Positions 18,439 through 25,379 of a stretch of DNA of 64,000 nucleotides are shown piece after piece; positions within the stretch are counted from its first letter, which is position 1; the number at the start of each line of letters is the position of its first letter. This stretch comes from Methylobacterium jeotgali (GTDB lineage: Bacteria; Pseudomonadota; Alphaproteobacteria; Rhizobiales; Beijerinckiaceae): assembly GCF_022179345.1 (NCBI RefSeq), contig NZ_BPQR01000027.1:1-64000 (forward strand), read 5' to 3'. The notes under the pieces were generated by a model. The model had not been told where the DNA came from, did not search any database, and saw only the letters and a list, made by a program, of their open reading frames with translations. Both the position numbers and the translations under genes were made by a program.

Positions 18439-20166
18439 TCAGGCGCCCGCCGCCTGGGCGTCGAGGCGGGTGAAGGACCAGCGCAGCTCGGTCGGGCCGT
18501 CGACGCGCACGTGGAGCACGATCTGCTCCGTGCGCCTCGGGCCGGTGAGGCCGGCGAAGTAGGCGCTCTCCTCGATGCTCACCGCCGCGCCCTCGGCCCG
18601 GAAGCGCCAGACCTCGCCGAGCGGCAGCGCCAGGTCGACGGAGCCGAGATGCTCCTCGCGCAGGCGCACGGTCGGGTGGAGATGGAAGCGCACGGCGACG
18701 TCGCGGGGCCGGTTGAGACCGCCGCCCTCGCGCAGGAACACGTCCTCGCCCTCGAGCCGTCCCTCCGCGGTCGCGAGGCGCCAGCGACGCTCGTGGACGA
18801 TGCCGTAGTCGCGGGCGTAGCCGTCGTGGCTCGCCGCCAGGATCTCGGTGCCGGGGATCTGCGAGCGCACCGCCTTCACCGTCGAGGGACCGCGCAGCAC
18901 CACGGGCCCGAGGCGCTTGCCCAGCCAGGCGACGGCCCGGCGCTCCCCCCACCAGCCGCCGCCGGAGAGGAAGCGGCAGGAGGAGACGTTGGCGACGGTG
19001 GCGGTGGAGTGGGCGGCGGTGGTGCGGGCGAGCCGGCGCAGCTCCTCGCCGCTCTCGGGCAGGCCGCAGTTCACGACGATCCGCTGCGGCCCGCTCGACA
19101 TCTCGAAGGAGAGGCAGCCGGCCCCGGCCTTCGCCGACTGGAGAAGGGGCGGCGCGTAGCCGACATCGGCGACGAGCACCACGCGGCCGCCCTCGAGCCG
19201 CTCGTAGCCCGAATGCGGCGCGTGGGTGAGCGGGCGCGCCATGGTGCCGTCGTAGACGAGCAGCGTCGCGAGATGGTCGGCGGCGGTGGCGCCCATGCCG
19301 TTGAAGTGGCTGAGCGAGGCGTCGGCATGGCGCAGGAGCCGCAACAGCGGCAGCATCCGGTCGATCGCCCGCAGCAGGGCCTCCGGCGGATCGACCCGGC
19401 GGCTGAGGAAGCTCTGGCGCAGCGGCAGGAGGTCGAGGGCGAGCTCCATGGCGAAGCGCGGGTCGCGGCTGCGGTGGCCGCCATCGGGCATGACCTGCCG
19501 GTCGAGCTCCCGCGAGAGGATGCGTGTGGCGCGCCGCAGGATCGGCTGGAGGCCCTCGCAGCACAGCCCCGCGTAGCAGAGCGCCACCGCCGCCTCGAGG
19601 CGCGCCTGGGGGAGAACGCCCTGCCGCAGGGCCCGCTCGAGGTCGCGGGCGGTGCGCCGGATCAGGCGCAGGAAGGCCTGGTAGAAGGCGTGGTCGGCCC
19701 CCTCCAGCACCAGCGGCGACTGGCTGAGGAAGGAGATCAGGCGCCGGGCCGTCACCGAGGTCGCGCCCGCGAGCACGGGATCGCCGCGTCCGGCCATGAA
19801 GTCGGCCACGAAGGCGCGGGCGTTGGCCCGCGCCAGCGGGGTGTCGGCGGCGCGCAGGTGGCGCAGCCAGCCGAAGCCGTAGAGTGCTTCGGCCCATTCC
19901 GGCGAGGGCGCCGCGTAGTCGAAGGGCGAGCGGCCCTGCACGGCGAGCGAGCGGCCGGCGAAGACGAAGAGCCCGGCGTAGATGTCGTCGGCGAAGGTGG
20001 CGTCGGAGGTGCGCAGGTCGTGGGGAGCGATGGCGAGCCCGGTCACGCGGGCGCGGGCGAGGATGTCCGGCGCCGCGCTGGCCCGGGCCGCGGCACGGCG
20101 CACGGCGCGCGCGATCTCGCGGCCGAGGAGCCGATACATCGTCCAGCGATCCGGACCCCAGCGCAC
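18439..20166 (-). CDS. Heparinase II/III-like protein
   Basis: The 575-residue protein has the two-part form of the heparinase II/III family: a helical N-terminal half ([44 protein letters not shown]) and a C-terminal beta-sandwich (about 320-575) with [34 protein letters not shown] and [16 protein letters not shown]. Family enzymes are polysaccharide lyases; in alphaproteobacteria this purH-linked member is a conserved gene of unknown substrate, perhaps acting on envelope uronic-acid polymers. No convincing signal peptide is seen. The GTG at 20166 is preceded by a strong ggggagaggg and is preferred to the ATG at 20139. It lies between rsmB and purH on the same strand. Confidence 0.8.
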   Translation of the reverse strand: MRWGPDRWTMYRLLGREIARAVRRAAARASAAPDILARARVTGLAIAPHDLRTSDATFADDIYAGLFVFAGRSLAVQGRSPFDYAAPSPEWAEALYGFGWLRHLRAADTPLARANARAFVADFMAGRGDPVLAGATSVTARRLISFLSQSPLVLEGADHAFYQAFLRLIRRTARDLERALRQGVLPQARLEAAVALCYAGLCCEGLQPILRRATRILSRELDRQVMPDGGHRSRDPRFAMELALDLLPLRQSFLSRRVDPPEALLRAIDRMLPLLRLLRHADASLSHFNGMGATAADHLATLLVYDGTMARPLTHAPHSGYERLEGGRVVLVADVGYAPPLLQSAKAGAGCLSFEMSSGPQRIVVNCGLPESGEELRRLARTTAAHSTATVANVSSCRFLSGGGWWGERRAVAWLGKRLGPVVLRGPSTVKAVRSQIPGTEILAASHDGYARDYGIVHERRWRLATAEGRLEGEDVFLREGGGLNRPRDVAVRFHLHPTVRLREEHLGSVDLALPLGEVWRFRAEGAAVSIEESAYFAGLTGPRRTEQIVLHVRVDGPTELRWSFTRLDAQAAGA

Positions 20167-20276
20167 GCCCTCTCCCCGCGGGACGGGCCGGTCGCAGGCC
20201 GCCTCCCCTCCTCGTGAAGCTAGAGCGAGCCTCTTAACCGGCCGTTAAGCATCGGGAAACGGCCTCGGGGCGGCGG

Positions 20277-21668
20277 TCAGGCCCGCTTCAGGAGCCGGCT
20301 CGCGAAGAATCCGTCCATGGCGGGCTCCCCCGAGGGCAGGGTCCGCAGGTGGCCGGCCGCGTCGATCAGGCCCGAGAGGCCGCCGATCTCGTCGGGCCGC
20401 ACCGGGTCGAGGGCGAAGTCCGGGTGCCGGTCGAGGAAGCGGGCGACCTGTTCTTCCCCCTCCTCCCGCTCCAGGGAGCAGGTGCAGTAGACGAGCCGCC
20501 CGCCCGGCTTGAGCAGATCGGCGGCCTTGTCGAGGAGCCGCTCCTGGAGCGCGACGAGACGGCCGATATCGGCCTCGGACTTCGTCCAGGCCACGTCCGG
20601 GTGGCGGCGGATGGTGCCGGTCGCCGAGCAGGGCGCATCGAGGAGCACGGCGTCGAAGGGGGGCTCGTCGAGGTCGAGGGCGTCGGCGACGACGATCTTC
20701 GCCTCCAGCGACAGACGGCCGAGATTCTCCGACAGGCGCCGCAGGCGGGGGCCCGAGCGGTCGACGGCCGTCACCGCGGCCCCGGCCGCGGCGAGCTGGG
20801 CGGTCTTGCCGCCGGGTGCCGCGCAGAGGTCGGCGACGCGCTCGTTCGGCCTGACGTGCAGCAGGCGGGCCGGGATGGCGGCGGCGGCGTCCTGCACCCA
20901 CCACGCCCCCTCGACGAAGCCCGGCAGCTCGGCGACCGGGGTGCGGGTGTCGGACAGGCGCAGCGATCCGGTCGGCAGCAGCACCGCCGCGAGCATGTCG
21001 GCCCAGCGGTCGGCGCCTGCCGGCACGGTGATGTCGATGGCCGCGCCCGAGAGATGGGCGCGGGCGATTCTCTCCGCGCTCTCCCGGCCGTAGGCCGCGA
21101 TCCAGCGCTGGCGGAGCCAATCCGGCGTGTTGTCGGCGAGCGGGTTCGTCTCTGCGGCGCGGATCTCCTCCGCCTCGCGGGCGATGCGGCGCAGCACCGC
21201 GTTCACGAGGCCGGCGCGGTGGCGCAGGCGCGGCTCCGCCTTGGCGAGGCGCACGGCGAGGTCGACGGCGGCGTGGTCGGGCACCGAGAGGTCGAGGATC
21301 TGCGCTGCGCCGGTGGCGAGAAGCGCCAGGAAGCGCGGCTCGTCCTCCGGAAGCCCCTCGGCGAGGCGGGCGGCGAGCGCGGCCTTCAGGAAGCCGAGGC
21401 GCCGGAAGGTCGCCGTGGCGATGGCCCGCGCCAGCGCCGCGTCCGGACCGGCGACGCCGGCGCGGGCCCCGGCCCCCGCGAGGGCGTCGTCGAGGGCCAG
21501 CGCCCGGCCCTGTCCGAGCAGCTCCGCCACCGCCTCGAGGGCGGCCCGGCGGGGCGCCAGGCCCGCGACCGGCTCGTCCACGATCTCCGGAACCGGCTCC
21601 GGAATCCGTGCCCTGGCCTTGCGGCCACCGGGCGACCGCGCGTTGCGGCCTGAGGCCATCGATGCCAT
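20277..21668 (-). CDS. rsmB: 16S rRNA (cytosine-967-C5)-methyltransferase-type RNA methylase
   Basis: The 463-residue protein has an N-terminal NusB-like helical domain (about 40-170: AALEAVAELLGQGRAL and on to VNAVLRRIARE) and a C-terminal RsmB/NOP2 Rossmann methylase. Motifs include DLCAAPGGKTAQLAA for S-adenosylmethionine, the two catalytic cysteines in LLDAPCSATGTIRRHPD and LVYCTCSLEREEGEEQV, and a final MDGFFASRLLKR. It methylates C5 of a 16S rRNA cytosine, C967 in E. coli. The ATG at 21668 gives MASMASGRN and avoids overlap with the divergent gene at 21728; the longer frame from 21743 is unlikely. It is followed by the heparinase-like gene after 110 bp. Confidence 0.92.
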   Translation of the reverse strand: MASMASGRNARSPGGRKARARIPEPVPEIVDEPVAGLAPRRAALEAVAELLGQGRALALDDALAGAGARAGVAGPDAALARAIATATFRRLGFLKAALAARLAEGLPEDEPRFLALLATGAAQILDLSVPDHAAVDLAVRLAKAEPRLRHRAGLVNAVLRRIAREAEEIRAAETNPLADNTPDWLRQRWIAAYGRESAERIARAHLSGAAIDITVPAGADRWADMLAAVLLPTGSLRLSDTRTPVAELPGFVEGAWWVQDAAAAIPARLLHVRPNERVADLCAAPGGKTAQLAAAGAAVTAVDRSGPRLRRLSENLGRLSLEAKIVVADALDLDEPPFDAVLLDAPCSATGTIRRHPDVAWTKSEADIGRLVALQERLLDKAADLLKPGGRLVYCTCSLEREEGEEQVARFLDRHPDFALDPVRPDEIGGLSGLIDAAGHLRTLPSGEPAMDGFFASRLLKRA

Positions 21669-21727
21669 GTCCCTGATCCCGAAGGCGCCGAACGCGCCGC
21701 TCCCGCCCTCCCACCGGAGGCCCGCCG

Positions 21728-21967
21728 ATGCAAGATCCTGCAACGCATGTCCCGTCGGCGCCTGCCACGGGGCAGGATGACTCCGCTCCCCCGCGCCCGC
21801 TCAGCCCGGCGGCGCAGCGGGCGCTCGCCGAGGCCGCCGAGCGGCGGGCCGCCATCGATGCCCGCGCGGCGGCGATCGTGGCCGGCGGCGAGCGGCTCGG
21901 CCGGGGCGGCCTGGAGCCGGTGCGCTACGAGGACTGGGAGGTGAAGGGCCTCGCCGTCGACTTCTGA
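21728..21967 (+). CDS. DUF1674 protein, SDHAF4-like succinate dehydrogenase assembly factor
   Basis: The 79-residue protein has a variable N terminus and the conserved DUF1674 C terminus RGGLEPVRYEDWEVKGLAVDF, here ending GLAVDF. The mitochondrial relative SDHAF4 (Sdh8) binds the FAD-loaded SdhA subunit and shields it before complex II assembly, and the alphaproteobacterial members are thought to do the same. It is probably cytosolic and mostly disordered. It starts 59 bp from rsmB in divergent orientation, an arrangement common in Rhizobiales, so the short gap must hold both promoters. Confidence 0.85.
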   Translation: MQDPATHVPSAPATGQDDSAPPRPLSPAAQRALAEAAERRAAIDARAAAIVAGGERLGRGGLEPVRYEDWEVKGLAVDF

Positions 21968-22064
21968 GCCCCGCGCGCCCTCGCCCCGACGGGATCGGGG
22001 CAAGGGACCCCGCGCATGGGCGCGGGCGGCCGTTCAGGCCCGGAGAGGCGCGGGACCGTTCCCG

Positions 22065-22589
22065 TCAGCGCACCATGTAGACCTCGGCGCCGACCGAGAC
22101 CCGCTGGTAGAGGTCGACCACGTCCTGGTTGTACATGCGCACGCAGCCGTAGGAGGCGTAGGTGCCGACAGAGCTCGGCCGGTTGGTGCCGTGGATGGCG
22201 TACTCGCCCCCGGCGAGCGTCATCGCCGCCGCGCCCATGGGGTTGCTCGGCGAGCCGCCGGCGATGAGATCGGGCAGGCGCGGGTTGTCGCGCTTGACCT
22301 CGCGGGGCGGGGACCAGGCCGGGGCGACGTACTTGCCGTCGATGCGGGTGGTGCCGACCCACTGCTTGCCCGGCTTGCCCACCGCCACGGGGTAGCGGAT
22401 CGCGGTGCCGTCCCCGTTGACGAGGTAGAGGCGCCGCTCCGAGATGCGGATGACCACCGAGCCCGGCGAAAGCCCGTCGGAGAACGCCACCACCTCGCGC
22501 GCCGCGGCCGGCGCCGTCGAACCCAGGCTCAAGCCCGCCAGCATCGCGCCGGCGAGCGCCGCACCCCGCAACCCCTTCTGCCCGTTCAT
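22065..22589 (-). CDS. L,D-transpeptidase (YkuD domain), second copy in the window
   Basis: The 174-residue protein has a signal peptide cut near APAAA (residues 26-30) and then a YkuD domain with no linker. VVIRISERRLYLVNGDG opens the domain; H133 in YAIHGTNRP and C149 in SYGCVRM are the catalytic pair, followed by NQDVVDLYQRV. It should form 3-3 peptidoglycan cross-links in the periplasm. It resembles the enzyme at 6596-7255 (same HG-N-P and GC-RM motifs) but lacks the Tyr/Gly-rich linker, so the two may differ in placement within the envelope. The start at 22589 makes the signal peptide N-terminal; its ribosome site (aggga) is modest. Confidence 0.9.
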   Translation of the reverse strand: MNGQKGLRGAALAGAMLAGLSLGSTAPAAAREVVAFSDGLSPGSVVIRISERRLYLVNGDGTAIRYPVAVGKPGKQWVGTTRIDGKYVAPAWSPPREVKRDNPRLPDLIAGGSPSNPMGAAAMTLAGGEYAIHGTNRPSSVGTYASYGCVRMYNQDVVDLYQRVSVGAEVYMVR

Positions 22590-22779
22590 CGGAGATGTCC
22601 CTGAAAGCGTGACCTTACGCGGCACGACAATCGGGATCGAAGCTTGTCGTTCCGGTTGACGGGCGAAACGACTGGGCGGGCGATGCACGGTTACCGGAAA
22701 ACGCGATCAAGGACGCGGGAACGCAGTCCCGCGAATGGGCGGATCAGTCTTCGCGACCCGCTAACCTTGATGCATGCGC

Positions 22780-23412
22780 TCAGCGCTCCAGGAGCGCGGC
22801 GGCGGCCGGGTCGGCCTCCTGCCAGCCGTGGCGGACGAGCTCGGGGTCGAGGTGCTCCTCCTGCGGATAGCCGACGCAGAGATAGGCGACGAGCCGCCAG
22901 GAGGCGGGCACGTCGAGGCTCGCGGTGACGTCGCAGGGGTCGAGGATCGAGACCCAGCCGACCCCGAGCCCCCGCGCGCGGGCGGCGAGCCAGAAGGTCT
23001 GCACCGCGCCGACCACCGAGTAGCGCAGCATCTCCGGCATGGTCGCCCGGCCGAGGCCGAGGCCCGCCTCCGTGGTCTCGTCGCAGAACACGGCGAGGTG
23101 GACAGGCGCCTCCCTGAGCCCCGCGAGCTTGAGGCTGCGATAGAGCGCGGCCCGCTCGTCCGCGTAGCGCTCCGCGGCCGCGTCGTTGCAGCGCTCGAAG
23201 CTGCCGACGATGGCGGCCCTGCGCGCGGGGTCGGAGACCCGCACGAAGCGCCAGGGCTGGCTGTTGCCCACGGAGGGGCTGAGCCGGGCGAGATCGAGGC
23301 AGGCCAGGAACGCCTCCTCGGGCACCGGATCGGTGCGGAAGCGGCGCACGTCCCGCCGCCAGGCGAAGAGATCGGCGAGCGTGCGGCGGAAGCCGTCGTC
23401 GAAATGGGGCAC
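22780..23412 (-). CDS. bluB: 5,6-dimethylbenzimidazole synthase
   Basis: The 210-residue flavin protein matches BluB: FAWRRDVRRFRTDPVPEE, SPSVGNSQPWRFVRV, YRSLKLAGLREAPVHLAVFC, GLGRATMPEMLRYSVVGAVQ and GLGVGWVSILDP. BluB cuts reduced FMN with oxygen to make 5,6-dimethylbenzimidazole, the lower ligand of vitamin B12, which Methylobacterium needs for methylmalonyl-CoA and ethylmalonyl-CoA mutases. It is related to nitroreductases, but the SVGNSQPWRF and LxxAPV blocks are BluB-specific. No ATG fits, so the GTG at 23412 (VPHFDDGFRRTL) is the likely start; no clear ribosome site is seen. It is not beside other cob genes, and no B12 riboswitch box was found upstream. Confidence 0.92.
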   Translation of the reverse strand: MPHFDDGFRRTLADLFAWRRDVRRFRTDPVPEEAFLACLDLARLSPSVGNSQPWRFVRVSDPARRAAIVGSFERCNDAAAERYADERAALYRSLKLAGLREAPVHLAVFCDETTEAGLGLGRATMPEMLRYSVVGAVQTFWLAARARGLGVGWVSILDPCDVTASLDVPASWRLVAYLCVGYPQEEHLDPELVRHGWQEADPAAAALLER

Positions 23413-23521
23413 GGGTCGGCGCGGGGTCTCGGGACACGCGCCGGGAGCCGGCGGCGGCCGAGGAGAATAGCCGGTGCGGCCGCCGGAAAGAACGGCGGCG
23501 CCGGGAAAAGCCGCGCGAAAA

Positions 23522-23547
23522 AAAGGCCACCCGTGAGGGTGGCCTTT
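23522..23547 (-). terminator. Strong minus-strand terminator upstream of bluB
   Basis: A perfect 11-bp stem, aaaggccaccc (23522-23532) with gggtggccttt (23537-23547), closes a gtga loop. On the minus strand it is followed by a run of at least seven T. It lies about 110 bp before the bluB start, so it ends some transcript begun between 23560 and 23826 where no minus-strand gene is seen. Confidence 0.85.
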
Positions 23548-23760
23548 GAAGTCCTTGGGTCTCGAAACCTCTGGAGTGCCATCCGTGGAGACCGGTCGCG
23601 CGTCCGAGGGCTGGGGAGCTCGGGTTTCGGGCGAACGTCCGGGCACGGGCCGGCGAGGTTCACGAGGTGATGTAGGGAGGCAACGCGGCTCGGAAAAGGC
23701 GCGATCGCGGCGATTTCGTGATGTTTTTTCTCTGGCCCGTATCCCCTGCGCCACGGCACG
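23548..23760 (-). ncRNA. Candidate small RNA or leader ending at the terminator
   Basis: The 414-bp gap between bluB and the divergent DUF2794 gene has no credible reading frame on the minus strand, yet the strong terminator at 23522-23547 implies one. Reverse-strand hairpins such as ccgag-N10-ctcgg and ggtctc-N-gagacc can form. The 5' end is unknown; 23760 is only an outer guess. It may be a small RNA or an attenuated bluB leader. I could not match it to a known RNA family by eye. Confidence 0.35.
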
Positions 23761-23826
23761 GCGCCTTGCGGCCCGGGGCGGCGGGCCCCATCATCGAGCC
23801 AGCGAAGCATTCCGGATGGAGAGCCG

Positions 23827-24219
23827 ATGAGCGAGCGGTCGAGCGCCGAGCCCCGACAGAGCGAGCCCGCCGCCGCGGCGTCGGTGGTCCCCTTCCCCGG
23901 CCCCCGCAGCGCCTCCGCCCCGCCCCCGCAGGTCGCGTTCGACCGCAACGAGTTGCGCACGATCTTCAACCTCTACGGCCGAATGGTCGCCGAGGGCGAG
24001 TGGCGGGACTATGCCCTCGACTTCCGCCGGGACAAGGCGGTGTTCTCGATCTACCGGCGCAGCTCCGAGGTGCCGCTCTACCGGATCGAGAAGGATCCGA
24101 AGCTCGCCCGCCGCCAGGGCGCCTACGCGGTAGTCGCCGCGACCGGGCTGGTGATGAAGCGCGGCAGCGACCTCGCCCGCGTGCTCGGCGTGCTGGAGAA
24201 GCCCCTGCGGGCGGTGTGA
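23827..24219 (+). CDS. DUF2794 family protein
   Basis: The 130-residue protein has a disordered N terminus of about 35 residues and then the DUF2794 domain: FDRNELRTIFNLYGRMVAEG, EWRDYALDFRRDKAVFSIYR, VPLYRIEKDPKLARRQGAY and VMKRGSDLARVLGVL. The family is restricted to alphaproteobacteria and its role is unknown. There is no membrane segment or signal. The ATG at 23827 follows gatggagagccg, with ggagag as ribosome site. Its transcript should end at the hairpin 24252-24277. Confidence 0.85.
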   Translation: MSERSSAEPRQSEPAAAASVVPFPGPRSASAPPPQVAFDRNELRTIFNLYGRMVAEGEWRDYALDFRRDKAVFSIYRRSSEVPLYRIEKDPKLARRQGAYAVVAATGLVMKRGSDLARVLGVLEKPLRAV

Positions 24220-24251
24220 GGCCGCCCGCCACGGCCCCGCGCCAAGGAAAA

Positions 24252-24277
24252 AGCCCCGGCGGTCTCCCGCCGGGGCT
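24252..24277. terminator. Intrinsic terminator between convergent genes
   Basis: A perfect 11-bp stem, agccccggcgg with ccgccggggct, closes a tctc loop, with an A-run before it (ggaaaaagc) and ctctctcgtt after it. It should serve both DUF2794 and the Bax-inhibitor-like gene. Confidence 0.85.
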
Positions 24278-24303
24278 CTCTCGTTCCGGGTCTGGTGCTG
24301 GCT

Positions 24304-25071
24304 CTAGCGGCGGTCGCCGAGGAGGGTCAGCAGGAACTGGAACATGTTGATGAAGTCGAGGTACAGCGTCAGCGCACCGTTCACGGAGAGCTTGGCCGCA
24401 CCCTCGGCATCGGCGCCGGAGTAGAGGAACATCTCCTTGAGCTTCTGCGTGTCGTAGGCGGTCAGCCCCGCGAAGATCAGGACGCCGAGCACCGAGATCG
24501 CGAACTGCAGCGCGCTCGAGGCCAGGAAGATGTTCACGATCGAGGCGATGATGATGCCGATCAGGCCCATGATCAGGAACGAGCCCATCCCCGAGAGGCT
24601 GCGCTTCGTCGTGTAGCCGTAGAGGCTCAACGCGCCGAAGGTGGCCGCGGTGATGAAGAACACCCGCACCACGCTGGCGCCGGTGAACACCAGAAGCAGC
24701 GTCGACATCGAGGCGCCCATCACCGCCGCGAAGGCGAAGAAGGTCAGCCGCGCGGCCGAGGCCGACATCCGGTCCATCCGCATCGTGAAGATGAAGATGA
24801 AGGCCAGGGGGGCCAGCATCAGCACCCACTTCAGCGGGCTCGTGTAGAGCATCTGCCCGAACGGCGTCAGGGCGAGCTTGCCCGTCGCCGTCTGGGCGGT
24901 CGCGGCCATGTTGAGGCCGAGCGCCACCAGGCCCGAGATGCCGAGCCCGACGACCATGTTGTTGTAGACGCCCAGCATGAACGCCCGCAGGCCCTGGTCG
25001 ACCTCGACCTGGCTGCCGGCGTATCCGGGGGCCTGGGCGCCGTACCGGAAGGGGCTGTTGTCGAATGCCAT
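24304..25071 (-). CDS. Bax inhibitor-1 / YccA family membrane protein
   Basis: The 255-residue protein has seven predicted membrane helices and the BI-1 family pattern: MLGVYNNMVVGLGISGLVAL near the N terminus, MGASMSTLLLVFTG in the middle, FGALSLYGYTTKRSLSGMGS before helix 5, FAGLTAYDTQKLKEMFLYS, whose Asp is part of the conserved di-aspartyl sensor in this fold, and a C-terminal LYLDFINMFQFLLTLLG. It resides in the inner membrane. Family members include YccA, which modulates FtsH, and BsYetJ, a pH-sensitive calcium leak; the exact role here is unknown. The ATG at 25071 opens MAFDNSPFRYG; the longer frame to 25149 is unrelated. Confidence 0.9.
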   Translation of the reverse strand: MAFDNSPFRYGAQAPGYAGSQVEVDQGLRAFMLGVYNNMVVGLGISGLVALGLNMAATAQTATGKLALTPFGQMLYTSPLKWVLMLAPLAFIFIFTMRMDRMSASAARLTFFAFAAVMGASMSTLLLVFTGASVVRVFFITAATFGALSLYGYTTKRSLSGMGSFLIMGLIGIIIASIVNIFLASSALQFAISVLGVLIFAGLTAYDTQKLKEMFLYSGADAEGAAKLSVNGALTLYLDFINMFQFLLTLLGDRR

Positions 25072-25379
25072 GAATGGTGTCCCTTGAACGATTCCCTTCG
25101 GGTGAGCGCCCGGCCGGAGGGCCGGAGGCTCGCGCGGGGTCTCTGGCACCGTTCACACCCGATGCCTCAGCGCGGAATATGTTGCCTCGCTGCATTCCAA
25201 GCAAGACCCGTGACGCTTGCGCAGGGCCGCTTTTCGAGGTCGAACCGCAATGTTTTTCTCGGGGCGAGCGAGGATTAAACGCGGGTAACCTTACGTAAGG
25301 CTCGTCTCCAGGTTCGGGATCGCGGCGCCCGCCGCTTTAGACCGGTTAAAGCCTTCGCGACGACTCGGAGCCCGAACGA
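25072..25379. other. Intergenic region between two minus-strand genes
   Basis: These 308 bp hold no convincing gene. A 12-bp palindrome, ccttacgtaagg, lies at 25289-25300, and the stretch 25250-25345 is AT-richer than its surroundings (tttttctcggg, aggattaaacg, tttagaccggttaaa). The right part lies past the end of the ABC permease gene; the left part should hold the promoter of the Bax-inhibitor-like gene. Confidence 0.5.

Noticed and set aside
16733..19897. Single 1054-residue ORF covering purH and half of the heparinase-like gene
   Set aside because: The first 523 residues are a shadow of the heparinase-like gene in another frame; purH starts at 18328 with its usual N terminus.
23413..23600. 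Cobalamin riboswitch before bluB
   Set aside because: No B12 box (gccactg) or matching core was found on the minus strand; only hairpins and a terminator are seen.
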